From contig NZ_LT629960.1 of NCBI RefSeq assembly GCF_900104605.1, positions 682,001 to 746,000 of the forward strand: a stretch of DNA of 64,000 bases. Reading direction: 5' to 3'. The notes under the pieces are model-generated. The model was not told where the DNA came from, searched no databases, and saw only the letters and a program-made list of their open reading frames with translations. Origin of the DNA: Tidjanibacter massiliensis. Its GTDB lineage: Bacteria > Bacteroidota > Bacteroidia > Bacteroidales > Rikenellaceae. The position numbers were made by a program, and so were the translations under genes. Shown piece after piece: positions 43,684-53,803 of the stretch (its first letter is position 1; each line of letters opens with the position of its first letter).

Positions 43684-44880
43684 CTATTCGGCTACGGAAA
43701 GAACGTCGGGCGTATAGGTACGCAAAGCGAGTTTTTTCACCCATACGACGAAAATACCCGTGAGAATCAGGTTCAGTACAAGCGTCAGCACTGAAATGAC
43801 CAGCGCCGGTCCGCCGAGATTGTAACCGATGGCGATAAAAATGACGCCGGCCCCCACCTCTCCGCGAGTGAACATGCCGATGGAGAGTGCCAGGCGTTCG
43901 CTCCATTTCCGGTCGCGGTAGAAAAACATGGGCACCAGCTTGCCGATATTGGACAAAAAAGATACGGCGACGACATGGAGGGCGATGACACCCCAGGACA
44001 TCATGGGCTGCGAACCAGTTACGGAAGCGGCACCCGCAGCCGACGATGTATCGAGCCCGATGAACAGCGGCATGCTGAGTCCGACGAGAAACATGAACAT
44101 GAACGAGATACCGGACGAGGCAGCGCGTTCGCGGGGGGAATCCATATGGCGGGTCTTCATGACCATACCGAGTACGAAGGCCGGCAGCAGCACCTCGATA
44201 TGGATACTCCCTTGTTCGCCGTAAAAATGTTTGGAGACCAAATAAATCACCTGGGTTATTCCGAAAACTGCAACCGAATAGAGGAGGATGGCCCACCACT
44301 CCTGCCGCAGGTTATAGGCATTCAGCTTTTTCCATCCGAGCCACAGGAGCAGGAACACGATAAGCATGACCGCAAACAACTGCCATCGAAGGCCTATCAT
44401 CATGATTTGCAGTGGAATCATCAGCAGAATGGTATCCAAATCATCGAAAATGGCCAACACCTGAATCTTCCTGTACATCCAGCTCTGCTTGAGATTCAGC
44501 GCCGCCAGCATGGTGAACAGGATACCAGCGGAAGTGGGAGCGGCAAAACGGCTGAGCAACAGGTTCTCCTTCCATGCGCCGGCATCGCCCCAATACCCCG
44601 GAGGCAGCAGAACGAAGACATAGTAGAGTGCGATGAGCAGCCACGGAACGGCAGCCGTCGCCATGGCGATAAAATAATCCGCCGCATAGGAGCGCCAGCG
44701 GGTTTTATCTATCTCAAATTCCCGCCCCACATTTATCATGATGAACGACAGGCAGACATAGAGGAGGGTAGTGGAGATGTTCCGGAAAGCGGCATACCCT
44801 TCGCCGAGCAAACCGGGCAACATTTGAGAGGCCGCAAGGCCGAGAATCAGGAGCAGGGAAAAAGTAAGGACTTTTTTCAT
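43684..44880 (-). CDS. Cation:proton antiporter (CPA2-like)
   Basis: From ATG 44880 the protein has 398 residues with about 11-12 hydrophobic segments. Motifs include CLSFIMINVGREFEID, the APTSAGILFTMLAAL core, IFDDLDTILLMIPLQ with paired acidic residues expected in ion translocation, and MFTRGEVGAGVIFIAIGYNLGG. The pattern fits the Kef/NapA-like CPA2 antiporters; ion specificity is unknown. An ATG at 44931 adds 17 residues and cannot be excluded, since the -7 box TACTTTTG is at 44968-44961. Confidence 0.82.
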   Translation of the reverse strand: MKKVLTFSLLLILGLAASQMLPGLLGEGYAAFRNISTTLLYVCLSFIMINVGREFEIDKTRWRSYAADYFIAMATAAVPWLLIALYYVFVLLPPGYWGDAGAWKENLLLSRFAAPTSAGILFTMLAALNLKQSWMYRKIQVLAIFDDLDTILLMIPLQIMMIGLRWQLFAVMLIVFLLLWLGWKKLNAYNLRQEWWAILLYSVAVFGITQVIYLVSKHFYGEQGSIHIEVLLPAFVLGMVMKTRHMDSPRERAASSGISFMFMFLVGLSMPLFIGLDTSSAAGAASVTGSQPMMSWGVIALHVVAVSFLSNIGKLVPMFFYRDRKWSERLALSIGMFTRGEVGAGVIFIAIGYNLGGPALVISVLTLVLNLILTGIFVVWVKKLALRTYTPDVLSVAE

Positions 44881-45187
44881 CGGCAGTATCGGAATAATCA
44901 GCAGTCGGCACCGTCGGTTAATGTCGGCCATATCAAAGGGTACCGCCCGAAATTTTTTTGCAAAAGTAACATATAATCCCTGAATACTCCGCCTCTCAGG
45001 TTACAAAAAAGCGACCGGCCGCTGCGAAATCCTCCCGTCCCGCCACAGGCACGGGGACACCCGGCAAAACCGGAGCGGACACTTCATCCGCACACTACTG
45101 TATCCTACCGGCGGTTCCGGCAATTTTATGGCTGCCTCCGCACGCGATATGCGTACCGGTGCCTATCTTTGTGCTAAAACAAGACGC

Positions 45188-45958
45188 ATGCGCTACTTCA
45201 TGAACCTATCCTATAAGGGGACGAATTATCACGGCTGGCAGATACAGCGGAATGCTCCCTCCGTCCAGGCGGAACTCGAACGCGCCCTGTCCACCGTCCT
45301 GCGTCTCCCCACGCCGGTGACGGGTGCGGGACGGACGGACACGGGCGTACATGCCCGCGACTATACGGCCCATTTCGACGCCGCTCCCGTCGCGGAGGCG
45401 GAAGCGCTCCGCTACCAATTGAATGCGATGCTGCCGGACGACATCGCCGTCCACCGCATCCGCCGCGTCCGGGACGATGCGCATGCCCGTTTCGATGCCG
45501 CCGAACGGGAATATACCTATTACATGCGCAGCGAGAAAGACCCCTTCAGCCGCGAAACATCGTGGCAGTATCGCGGCGCTCTGGACACCGCCGCCATGAA
45601 CGAAGCCGCCGCGCATCTGCTCGCATTCGACGACTTCACGACCTTCGCCAAACTCAACTCCGCCAACAAGACCAACATCTGCAAAGTCACATATGCCCGA
45701 TGGAGGCAGGAGGGAACGGAACTCATCTTCACCATCCGCGCCAACCGCTTCCTGCGCAATATGGTCAGGGCCATTACGGGCACACTGGTGGGAGTAGGCC
45801 GGGGCAAAATGACGCCGGACGAATTCCGCAGCATCATCGCCGCCCGTGACCTTTCGCGGGCGGGCTCCTCCGCCCCGGCACAGGGACTTTTCCTGACCGC
45901 CGTCCGTTATCCGGAGGAGATTTTTCTCGACAGCGACACACCATCCCATCTTCCGTAA
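45188..45958 (+). CDS. truA: tRNA pseudouridine(38-40) synthase
   Basis: The 256-residue enzyme isomerises uridines in the tRNA anticodon stem. The catalytic Asp51 is in GAGRTDTGVHA (46-56). Other motifs are LSYKGTNYHGWQIQ, the FDAAEREYTYYM strand and RNMVRAITGTLVGVGRGKM. The start at 45188 follows the -7 box TATCTTTG (45164-45171); an upstream ATG at 45128 precedes that box and is rejected. A 13-bp terminator follows the stop. Confidence 0.94.
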   Translation: MRYFMNLSYKGTNYHGWQIQRNAPSVQAELERALSTVLRLPTPVTGAGRTDTGVHARDYTAHFDAAPVAEAEALRYQLNAMLPDDIAVHRIRRVRDDAHARFDAAEREYTYYMRSEKDPFSRETSWQYRGALDTAAMNEAAAHLLAFDDFTTFAKLNSANKTNICKVTYARWRQEGTELIFTIRANRFLRNMVRAITGTLVGVGRGKMTPDEFRSIIAARDLSRAGSSAPAQGLFLTAVRYPEEIFLDSDTPSHLP

Positions 45959-45999
45959 AGCAAACCCCTTATACCGGAAAGTATGCTTCCGAAAATGCC

Positions 46000-46034
46000 G
46001 GCAGGGGAAAAGAAACTCCTCCTTTTCCCCTGCC
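46000..46034. terminator. Terminator between convergent truA and phosphohexomutase genes
   Basis: GGCAGGGGAAAAG (46000-46012) pairs perfectly with CTTTTCCCCTGCC (46022-46034) across a 9-nt loop, 42 nt after the truA stop and 25 nt from the mutase stop. Confidence 0.7.
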
Positions 46035-46058
46035 GCATCCATCAAACCGAACTTTTCC

Positions 46059-47810
46059 CTATTCCAACCGAAGGTCTTTCTTTATCCTTTCGAGCTTCGC
46101 ATCGAGTTCGCTGCCGACGGCATCATACCGGTCGATGGCATCGAGCGGTTCCCGAACGCTGAAATAATACTTTATCTTGGGTTCCGTCCCGGAAGGACGC
46201 ACGGAGACCATGCTTCGGTCGGCCGTAATAAATTGCAGGACGTCGCTCTTTTCCATATCAATCGGGGTTACCTTGCCTGTCGTCAGGTCGCGACTCTCTC
46301 CTGTCAGATAATCTCTGATGACTGCGACGGAAGAACCGGCGATGACCTTAGGCGGCGCAGTACGCCAATCGACCATCATACGATGTATCTCCTCCTGGCC
46401 CTCCTGGCCCTTGCGCACTATCGACACCAACCCTTCTTTATAGAAGCCGTATTTTACATAAAGCTCCTTAATTAACTGATAAAGCGTCGTTCCGATACTC
46501 TTGGCCCAGGCCGCAGCCTCCGCAGCCAGCGCACACGAGCTGACGCCGTCCTTGTCCCGCACGAAATCCTCAGGCAGGTACCCGAAGCTCTCCTCGCCGC
46601 CGCCGATATACTTCTCTCCGAGCGGCTCCTGCCGACGGATGATGCCTGCAATATACTTGAACCCGGTCAGGCAGTCGAATACCTTCACCCCGAAACTTCG
46701 AGCCACTTCGGCAACCATCTCGGAGGTCACAATGGTCTTCACGACGAACTGGTGTCCGTCGAGTCTTCCCGTCTCGCTCCAGCGGCGGCAAATATAATAG
46801 GTAAGCAGGACGCAGGTCTGATTGCCGTTCAGCAATACGTAATTTCCTTCCTCGTCCGGTACCGCGATACCGATGCGGTCGGCATCGGGGTCGGTGGCGA
46901 GAACGATATCGGCCCTCTCCCGCATCCCTTGTTCGATGGCCATACGCATCGTCGTACGCTCCTCCGGGTTGGGAGATTCCACCGTCGGGAAGTTGCCGTC
47001 AATCACCATCTGCTCCGCGACGGTACTCACGTCGGTAAAGCCGAACTCACGCAGTGCTTGAGGCACCAGCCTGTAACCACATCCGTGAATGGGTGTATAG
47101 ACTATCTTCATATCCCGGTTGGCGGCCACCGCCTCCGGCGACAGAGAGAGCGATTTGATGCGCTGGAGATACACCCGGTCGAAAGCCTCGTCCAGTATGG
47201 TAATGTTCTCCGGATGCAGGCCGGATTTTATCCGGTCGATGTCGGTAATCGCCGCGACCTCGGCGATAATATTCCGGTCGTGAGGCGCGACCACCTGCGA
47301 ACCGTCCGTCCAGTAAGCCTTATAACCGTTGTATTCGCGGGGATTGTGCGACGCGGTCACCATCACGCCGCTTTTGCAGCCGAGCTCCCGGATAGCGAAG
47401 CTGAGCTCCGGAGTAGGACGGAGCGAGTCGAACAGGAATACCCTGAAACCATTCGATGCGAAGATGTCGGCCACGCGTTCGGCGAACTCGCGGCTGTGGT
47501 TGCGACAGTCGTGACTGACAGCCACCTTTATCTCCTCTCCGGCAAATGTCTTGGCGAGGTAATTGGCAAGCCCCTGCGTGGCCATGCCTACCGTGTAGAC
47601 ATTCATCCGGTTCGTTCCCACACCCATGATGCCGCGCAGACCTCCTGTACCAAATTCCAAATCTCTGTAAAAACTTTCGGTAAGCTCCTTTTGATTATTG
47701 TCAATCAGATGCTTGACTTGCCTTTTAGTCGCTTCGTCAAAATCCCCTGCAAGCCATTTTTCGGCCCGCAGCAGCACTTGTTCGTCTGCTTTCATACCCA
47801 TAATCGTCAT
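46059..47810 (-). CDS. Phospho-sugar mutase (phosphoglucomutase/phosphomannomutase family)
   Basis: The 583-residue alpha-D-phosphohexomutase has the phosphoserine loop VTASHNPREYNGYK near residue 145, the Mg loop ATDPDADRIG near 305, the sugar-binding GGEESFGY near 395 and the C-terminal phosphate-binding VRPSGTEPKIKYYF. Size and GTGGLRGIMGVGTNRMN at the N-terminus fit the PgcA/PGM2-like subgroup that interconverts hexose-1- and -6-phosphates. ATG 47810 is taken; 47801 and 47795 are also possible. Confidence 0.93.
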   Translation of the reverse strand: MTIMGMKADEQVLLRAEKWLAGDFDEATKRQVKHLIDNNQKELTESFYRDLEFGTGGLRGIMGVGTNRMNVYTVGMATQGLANYLAKTFAGEEIKVAVSHDCRNHSREFAERVADIFASNGFRVFLFDSLRPTPELSFAIRELGCKSGVMVTASHNPREYNGYKAYWTDGSQVVAPHDRNIIAEVAAITDIDRIKSGLHPENITILDEAFDRVYLQRIKSLSLSPEAVAANRDMKIVYTPIHGCGYRLVPQALREFGFTDVSTVAEQMVIDGNFPTVESPNPEERTTMRMAIEQGMRERADIVLATDPDADRIGIAVPDEEGNYVLLNGNQTCVLLTYYICRRWSETGRLDGHQFVVKTIVTSEMVAEVARSFGVKVFDCLTGFKYIAGIIRRQEPLGEKYIGGGEESFGYLPEDFVRDKDGVSSCALAAEAAAWAKSIGTTLYQLIKELYVKYGFYKEGLVSIVRKGQEGQEEIHRMMVDWRTAPPKVIAGSSVAVIRDYLTGESRDLTTGKVTPIDMEKSDVLQFITADRSMVSVRPSGTEPKIKYYFSVREPLDAIDRYDAVGSELDAKLERIKKDLRLE

Positions 47811-48026
47811 TGATTTTATTTATGATTCGTATGCCGCTCAATGATATTTTCTATATACAAAATTAGGCGTTTTTTTAGAATTTCTCGCTATCAAACCTTT
47901 AAATCCGCCCCCTCCGAGAACCCCCATTTTTCTATAAAAATTAAATCTGAAAACGCAACATGGGGTACGGTTTTTTTAAACATTTTTATAACACACTTTT
48001 GTACTCGGAAAAACCACCCCGCACTT

Positions 48027-49451
48027 ATGGTTATCAACAATCCGACATACAGCGATATGTGGCAGAACTGCTTGTCCCGTATCCGGGAGAAGACCTCCCA
48101 GGAGGAGTTCATCAAGTGGTTCAAGCCCATCGTGCCGGTCAACTTCGACGGCACCACGCTGCAGTTGCGGGTACCCAACGAAGCGTACGTCTATCACATA
48201 GAGAAACACTACATCCCGTTCCTCCGCCCGATAATCTACCAGACTTTCGGACAGAAGACCAAACTCCGCTATTCGATACCCAACCACGAACATCACACAC
48301 AGCAACCGGCCGCCTATCCGCAGGAAGCAAATACTACGCCGATTTCAAAATATGTGGAACAGACCGATACGGCAAATATAAAAAATCCGTTCGTCATACC
48401 GGGTATAAAGAGGATAGTCATCGACTCGCAGCTCAACCCCAACTACACGTTCGATACATTCATCGAAGGCGACTGCAACCGGCTGGCCCGTTCGGCGGGA
48501 ATGTCCATAGCGGTCAATCCGGGCAGTACGGCCTACAATCCGCTGTACGTATTCGGCGACTCCGGGTTAGGTAAAACGCATGTAGCCCAAGCGATAGGAA
48601 TGGAGATAAAACAGCGCCACCCGAATCTGCAGGTGCTCTACGTCTCCATGAACAAATTCCAGGCACAATACACATCGGCCGTTCTGAACAAGGAGGTGAA
48701 CGATTTCATCCACTTCTACCAGATGATAGACGTGCTGATAATCGACGACATACAGGAGCTCTCCGGCAACAAGGAGAGTACGCAGAACGCCTTTTTCAAC
48801 ATTTTCAACCACCTGCAGCTATCCGGCAAGCAGCTTATCCTTACATCGGATAAACGGCCGGTCGAGTTGAAAGACATCAACGACCGGCTACTCACCCGCT
48901 TCCGCTGGGGGCTGGCTGCAGAGTTGCTGCCGCCCGATTTCGACACCAAGGTCAAAATCATCAAACACAAGGCGGCCCGGCTCAATGCGGATATTCCGGA
49001 TGAAGTCATCCATTTTTTCGCCGAGAATATCAATGCCAATATCCGGGAGATAGAGGGTGCCCTCTCTTCACTGGTCGCCAACGCGACATTCCTCGGCAGG
49101 AAGATAACCATCACGCTGGCCAAAGAAATTTTGAAAGTGTATGTCAAATTCAACCAAAAGGAGATAACGATAGAACACATCCGTAATATCGTGTGCGACC
49201 ACCTGAAGATAGACCAGGCGGTTTTCGATTCGACCAAACGCACGCGTGAAGTAGCACAGGCCCGCCAGATAGCCATGTACCTCTGCAAACAGCACACGAA
49301 GGCCCCCTTGACAACCATCGGTGCGGCGATAGGCGGCAAGAACCACGCAACGGTGTTGCATGCGTGCAAAACCGTCTCCAACCTCATAGAGACCGACAAA
49401 GCCTTCAATCAAATGATAGAGGAGATAGAACGCAAGGTGCTGGCCAAATAA
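48027..49451 (+). CDS. dnaA: Chromosomal replication initiator DnaA
   Basis: The 474-residue initiator has the domain I helices MWQNCLSRIREKTSQEEFIKWF, a variable linker to about residue 120, then the AAA+ domain with FGDSGLGKTHVAQAIG (Walker A) and VLIIDDIQELSGN (Walker B). Domain IV carries the DNA-binding signature IGAAIGGKNHATVLHACKT. The start at 48027 (MVINNPTYSDMW) is typical; the upstream in-frame extension is AT-rich and not protein-like. I see no cluster of DnaA boxes beside it, so the origin is probably not here. Confidence 0.96.
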   Translation: MVINNPTYSDMWQNCLSRIREKTSQEEFIKWFKPIVPVNFDGTTLQLRVPNEAYVYHIEKHYIPFLRPIIYQTFGQKTKLRYSIPNHEHHTQQPAAYPQEANTTPISKYVEQTDTANIKNPFVIPGIKRIVIDSQLNPNYTFDTFIEGDCNRLARSAGMSIAVNPGSTAYNPLYVFGDSGLGKTHVAQAIGMEIKQRHPNLQVLYVSMNKFQAQYTSAVLNKEVNDFIHFYQMIDVLIIDDIQELSGNKESTQNAFFNIFNHLQLSGKQLILTSDKRPVELKDINDRLLTRFRWGLAAELLPPDFDTKVKIIKHKAARLNADIPDEVIHFFAENINANIREIEGALSSLVANATFLGRKITITLAKEILKVYVKFNQKEITIEHIRNIVCDHLKIDQAVFDSTKRTREVAQARQIAMYLCKQHTKAPLTTIGAAIGGKNHATVLHACKTVSNLIETDKAFNQMIEEIERKVLAK

Positions 49452-49474
49452 TACGGCACCTTGTCTTTTAACGC

Positions 49475-49503
49475 GGCCGGAACAGCGATGTTTCCGGCCT
49501 TAT
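49475..49503 (+). terminator. Probable dnaA terminator
   Basis: GGCCGGAA (49475-49482) pairs with TTCCGGCC (49492-49499) across a 9-nt loop, followed by TTATCG. The T-tract is weak, so confidence is moderate. Confidence 0.5.
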
Positions 49504-49616
49504 CGCTTCATTATTGATATATTTTTCGTACTTTTACCTTTATTAACAACCATTCCGAACCGACAGGGTGGAAAACTTGAAATAAAACGAGTTAATATTT
49601 TGATAAGAAAACAAAT

Positions 49617-50642
49617 ATGGCAGAAAAAAAAGAAGTGAGCGCAGACAAGCTGAAAGTACTCAATGCAGTGCTCGACAAAATAGAGAAGGATTTCGGCAAA
49701 GGAGCCGTTATGAGAATGAGCAGCGACAAGGTCGAGGAGGTGGCCGTTATCCCCTCCGGTTCGATTACGCTGGATATGGCCCTCGGAGTGGGAGGCTATC
49801 CCAAAGGCCGAGTCGTGGAGATATTCGGCCCCGAATCGTCGGGTAAGACGACCCTGGCGCTGCACGCCATAGCAGAAGCCCAGAAAGCGGGCGGACTGGC
49901 TGCCTTCATCGATGCCGAACACGCTTTCGACAGAAGCTATGCCCAGGCGCTCGGAGTAGACGTGGACAATCTGTTGATTTCCCAGCCGGACAACGGCGAA
50001 CAGGCATTGGAGATAGCCGACAGCCTTATCCGTTCCAGCGCGATAGATATCATCGTAATAGACTCAGTAGCGGCCCTGACACCCAAAGCGGAGATAGAGG
50101 GCGACATGGGAGAATCCAAAATGGGACTCCAGGCCCGGTTGATGTCGCAGGCACTCCGAAAACTGACCGCGAGCATCAGCAAGACCAAAACGGTCTGCAT
50201 CTTCATCAACCAGCTCCGCGACAAGATAGGCGTGGTATATGGCAATCCGGAAACGACCACCGGCGGCAATGCACTGAAATTCTATGCCAGTGTCCGCATC
50301 GATATCCGCAAAGCCTCCAGCATCAAGGACGGTGAAGAGCAGCTCGGTGCAAGAGCCAAAGTCAAAGTCGTCAAGAACAAGGTGGCTCCGCCTTTCCGCC
50401 GCGCCGAATTCGACATCATGTACGGCGAAGGTATCTCCAAAGTAGGGGAGATAGTAGACCTCGGCGTTGATTTCGACGTAATCAAAAAAAGCGGTTCGTG
50501 GTATTCTTACGGCGACAGGCGACTCGCACAGGGCCGTGACGCCGTCAAGGATTTGCTGACGGCCGACGAACCGTTGATGGAAGAAATCGAGGGCAAAGTG
50601 CGCGAAGCCATGAAAGAAGCACGCAACGCCCCGAAGAAATAG
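49617..50642 (+). CDS. recA: Recombinase RecA
   Basis: The 341-residue recombinase shows the N-terminal helix [21 protein letters not shown], Walker [15 protein letters not shown] near residue 65, Walker [13 protein letters not shown] near 140, the L1/L2 loops around [22 protein letters not shown] and [22 protein letters not shown], and a basic C-terminal end. All key residues appear intact. It is followed after 67 nt by the (p)ppGpp enzyme gene. Confidence 0.97.
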   Translation: MAEKKEVSADKLKVLNAVLDKIEKDFGKGAVMRMSSDKVEEVAVIPSGSITLDMALGVGGYPKGRVVEIFGPESSGKTTLALHAIAEAQKAGGLAAFIDAEHAFDRSYAQALGVDVDNLLISQPDNGEQALEIADSLIRSSAIDIIVIDSVAALTPKAEIEGDMGESKMGLQARLMSQALRKLTASISKTKTVCIFINQLRDKIGVVYGNPETTTGGNALKFYASVRIDIRKASSIKDGEEQLGARAKVKVVKNKVAPPFRRAEFDIMYGEGISKVGEIVDLGVDFDVIKKSGSWYSYGDRRLAQGRDAVKDLLTADEPLMEEIEGKVREAMKEARNAPKK

Positions 50643-50709
50643 GTTGCCGCCTCCGGCAAACGCCCCATGCGTTCCGCTGGCTTCCGAACCAATCAAACCG
50701 TATCTGCCT

Positions 50710-52917
50710 ATGGCAACAGCTGGCTACTCCGAAGAACACGAAATAATCATTACGGACCGTTTCAACGACCTTCTCTCATCCTGCTCGAAAATAGTCAAGA
50801 AGGAGGAGGACTGGGAGTTGATACGCAAGGCTTTCTTCCTCGCAAAGGAGGCCCATAAGGGGGTATTGCGCCGCAGCGGGGAACCCTATATACTGCACCC
50901 CCTCGCCGTCGCCAAAATCGTAGTGGAGGAGATAGGGCTGGGCGTAAAATCCGTGGCGGCCGCTCTTCTGCACGACGTAGTGGAGGATACGGCCTACACG
51001 GTGGAGGAAATCGATACCATTTTCGGGGAGAAGATTGCCTACATGGTGGACGGCCTGACCAAAATGGCCGGGGTAGTGAACACGGACACCTCCAAACAGG
51101 CCGCCTATTTCCGCAAAGTGCTGCTGACGCTGTCAGACGATGTGAGGGTCATCCTCATCAAGATAGCCGACCGGCTGCATAACATGCGGACAATGGCCTC
51201 CATGCCGCGCGACAAGCAGGTGAAGATATCGAGCGAAACCCTCTATCTGTTCGCTCCGCTGGCCTACCGACTTGGTCTGTATGCCATCAAAACCGAGTTG
51301 GAAGACTTGAGCCTGCGCTACCGGTATCCGGAACAATACTTCGAGATTGTCCGGAAACTGGACGAGACGGAGCCAGACAGAAACGAATTCATAAACCGTT
51401 TCATCGCCCCCATCAGGCAGCGCCTCACCGAGAGCGGCATCGACTTTACGATAGCAGGACGCGTCAAAAGCATCTTCTCCATCTGGTCGAAGATGCAGCG
51501 GAAAGGAATCTCCTTCGAAGACGTTTACGACCTCTTCGCCATCCGCATCGTATTCAAGCCCACGGAACTCATTCCCGAAAAATCGCAGTGCTGGCACATC
51601 TACTCCCTCATCACGGACATCTACGCTCCGAAGCCGGACCGCATCCGCGACTGGGTAAACTTTCCGAAAGCCAACGGCTACGAAGCGCTACATGCCACAG
51701 TCATGGGGCCGGACGGTATCTGGGCCGAAGTGCAAATACGCTCCGAACGCATGGAAGAGATAGCCGAACGGGGATTCGCCGCCCATTGGAAATACAAACA
51801 GGCTCACAGCAGCGAAGACGAATTCGACAAATGGCTTAAAGAGGTGAGGAATGCACTGAAGGGACCTACCGAAGATGCGGTAGAGTTTCTCGACAATGTA
51901 CGCCTCACCTTATATACCAATGAAATCGTCGTTTTCACCCCCAAAGGAGAACCCCGAAAGATGCCGCAGGGTGCGACGGTACTGGATTTCGCCTACAATA
52001 TCCATACGAATGTGGGGAACAAGGCAATCGGCGCCAAAGTGAACCACAAGATAGAGTCCATCTTCGAGACGCTGAAAAACGGCGACCAGATAGAGATTAT
52101 CACCTCCGACAATTCGCGGCCCAATCTCGAATGGCTCGACCATGTGACTACGGCGAAAGCCAAACAATCCATCACCACCTACCTGAAACGTTCACGGGAA
52201 AACAACATCGAACGGGGTATCGAACTGTTCGACCGACGCATGGAGGAGTTCGGCATCACTCCCAGCGCACGCGTTTTCCGGAAAATATTGCCTGCCTACG
52301 AATGCAGCAACAAGGATGAATTTTATAGCAAGCTGGGGTCCGGCATCATCAATCTCGACGGTGTAGATAAAGTTCTGCGTCAAAATTCGATGAGCAAGGT
52401 GCTGAAGTTTTGGGACATCCAGCTCACCAAACCCTTCAAGTCCGACAAACAGGATACATTGCTTGTCGGAAATTCGGATACGAAAGACGGCAATACGCCG
52501 AAATTTGTCATCGCAGAAGGGTGCAATCCCATTCCGGGCGACGATATCGTAGGATACAGAACCCCCGGCACGAATACCATCGTAGTTCATAAAGCCGGCT
52601 GCGAAGACATTACCCGCCTGGCCGCCCAGCATGGGGAGAATATCATCACCAGCATCAAATGGTCGAGCTACAAAGCCGAATCCTACCTGGCGGAAATAGA
52701 GGTCCGGGGCATAGACAGAGTAGGGATATTGGTAGACCTTTCACAGGTCATCACCCTGGAACTCGGCATCAACATCCGTGAACTCGCCATACAGAGTCAT
52801 GACGGTATTTTTGAGGGCAAAATAAGCGTTTACGTAAAAGATACCGAAAATTTGAATGCCTTGCTGGATAGGGTAGGCAGTATCAAAGGCATCGAAAAAG
52901 TGAAGCGAACGCTATAA
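50710..52917 (+). CDS. Bifunctional (p)ppGpp synthetase/hydrolase (RelA/SpoT family)
   Basis: The 735-residue stringent-response enzyme has an HD hydrolase domain (LLHDVVEDT, His88-Asp89), a synthetase domain (about residues 220-370, with YDLFAIRIVFKP and KANGYEALHATVMGPDG), a TGS domain (VVFTPKGEPRKMPQGATVLDFAYNIH) and a C-terminal ACT domain (AEIEVRGIDRVGILVDL). The intact HD suggests it both makes and degrades (p)ppGpp. The start at 50710 (MATAGYSEEH) is preferred over an upstream TTG frame that is proline-rich and unlike the family. Confidence 0.94.
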   Translation: MATAGYSEEHEIIITDRFNDLLSSCSKIVKKEEDWELIRKAFFLAKEAHKGVLRRSGEPYILHPLAVAKIVVEEIGLGVKSVAAALLHDVVEDTAYTVEEIDTIFGEKIAYMVDGLTKMAGVVNTDTSKQAAYFRKVLLTLSDDVRVILIKIADRLHNMRTMASMPRDKQVKISSETLYLFAPLAYRLGLYAIKTELEDLSLRYRYPEQYFEIVRKLDETEPDRNEFINRFIAPIRQRLTESGIDFTIAGRVKSIFSIWSKMQRKGISFEDVYDLFAIRIVFKPTELIPEKSQCWHIYSLITDIYAPKPDRIRDWVNFPKANGYEALHATVMGPDGIWAEVQIRSERMEEIAERGFAAHWKYKQAHSSEDEFDKWLKEVRNALKGPTEDAVEFLDNVRLTLYTNEIVVFTPKGEPRKMPQGATVLDFAYNIHTNVGNKAIGAKVNHKIESIFETLKNGDQIEIITSDNSRPNLEWLDHVTTAKAKQSITTYLKRSRENNIERGIELFDRRMEEFGITPSARVFRKILPAYECSNKDEFYSKLGSGIINLDGVDKVLRQNSMSKVLKFWDIQLTKPFKSDKQDTLLVGNSDTKDGNTPKFVIAEGCNPIPGDDIVGYRTPGTNTIVVHKAGCEDITRLAAQHGENIITSIKWSSYKAESYLAEIEVRGIDRVGILVDLSQVITLELGINIRELAIQSHDGIFEGKISVYVKDTENLNALLDRVGSIKGIEKVKRTL

Positions 52918-52951
52918 TTACATTTGTAACAACATATATTTTACCACACTT

Positions 52952-53317
52952 ATGGAAGATTTTGTTTACGTGGTAGTATTGCTGCTAATATCTGCAATTC
53001 CGGCGATACAGAAAGGAATACAAAAGAAAAGTAAGCTGAAAAAAAAGAGGATGTCCGCATCCGGTAACATTACAAATATAATTACATCGGATTCTGCTAT
53101 CAGTCGCACTTTCTCTCCGGAACAGACAAAGACAACAACGGCAGTCGACGGACGGCCTATTTATCAACATCCCCGCCGTCAAAACGAATCGACGCTCTGT
53201 CAGCTTTCCGAAATACCGCTTGAACCGGAACAAACGGAGCAAACCGACGCAGTATGGGAGGATTTCGATTTACGGAAAGCCGTTGTCTATTCGGAGATAT
53301 TGCGTCCCAAATTCTGA
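52952..53317 (+). CDS. Small single-span membrane protein with conserved C-terminal tail
   Basis: The 121-residue protein has one N-terminal transmembrane segment (MEDFVYVVVLLLISAIPAI), then a basic stretch (KKSKLKKKR), a Ser/Thr-rich middle and a C-terminal motif FDLRKAVVYSEILRPKF. By recall, similar tails end small Bacteroidetes proteins. It is probably inside-facing at the membrane with a tail that binds a partner. TACATTTG (52919-52926) may be its -7 box. It lies 34 nt after the (p)ppGpp enzyme gene. No function is known. Confidence 0.7.
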   Translation: MEDFVYVVVLLLISAIPAIQKGIQKKSKLKKKRMSASGNITNIITSDSAISRTFSPEQTKTTTAVDGRPIYQHPRRQNESTLCQLSEIPLEPEQTEQTDAVWEDFDLRKAVVYSEILRPKF

Positions 53318-53339
53318 TACTTCAATTTATTTCTGCAAT

Positions 53340-53723
53340 ATGGCTACTATTTTTACAAAAATCATTAACGGAGAGATTCCCAGCTATAAGATAGCCGAGG
53401 ATGATAAACATTACGCATTTCTGGACATCAATCCTGTTGTCGAAGGTCATACGCTGGTAGTGCCTAAAAAAGAGAATGATTACCTTTTTAATTTGGAAGA
53501 TGACGAGTTGGCAGACCTGATGGTATTTGCCAAGAAAGTCGCTCGTAAGCTGGAAACAAAAATCGAATGCAAAAGGATTGCCGTTACGGTCATCGGACTG
53601 GAAGTCCCCCATGCCCACATCCATCTTCTCCCTATCTCTAAGGAGAGCGATATCGATTTTAAACACAAACAGCATCCTTCCCAAGAAGAATTGAAAGCCG
53701 TAGCCGATAAAATCAACGCATAA
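53340..53723 (+). CDS. HIT-family nucleotide hydrolase/transferase
   Basis: The 127-residue protein has the histidine-triad motif in VPHAHIHLLPI (HxHxH, near residues 96-104), CKRIAVTVIGLEV before it, and the N-terminal IFTKIINGEIPSYKIAEDD typical of HINT-type HIT proteins, which hydrolyse adenosine phosphoramidates. The first ATG consistent with the family is 53340; the longer frame overlaps the preceding gene. It is followed by a clear terminator. Confidence 0.92.
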   Translation: MATIFTKIINGEIPSYKIAEDDKHYAFLDINPVVEGHTLVVPKKENDYLFNLEDDELADLMVFAKKVARKLETKIECKRIAVTVIGLEVPHAHIHLLPISKESDIDFKHKQHPSQEELKAVADKINA

Positions 53724-53764
53724 AAAGGCACCCGAAAACTTCTATTTATATTATAGAGCGAATG

Positions 53765-53803
53765 AAAAGGGGAGGACAAGTACCCTGTCCTCCCCTTTTT
53801 ATC
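53765..53803 (+). terminator. Rho-independent terminator after the HIT gene
   Basis: A 14-bp stem (53765-53778 with 53786-53799, core GGGGAGGACA/TGTCCTCCCC) ends in a TTTTT run at 53796-53800. Confidence 0.85.

Noticed and set aside
45001-45127. GC-rich gap before truA considered as a riboswitch or small RNA
   Set aside because: Short complementary stretches exist, but no known riboswitch consensus or conserved layout could be recognised.
47811-48060. Possible replication origin beside dnaA (AT-rich leader, one TTATCAACA near the start codon)
   Set aside because: Only one imperfect DnaA-box-like site is visible and no cluster of TTATNCACA boxes or AT-rich unwinding repeats; not enough to call an origin.
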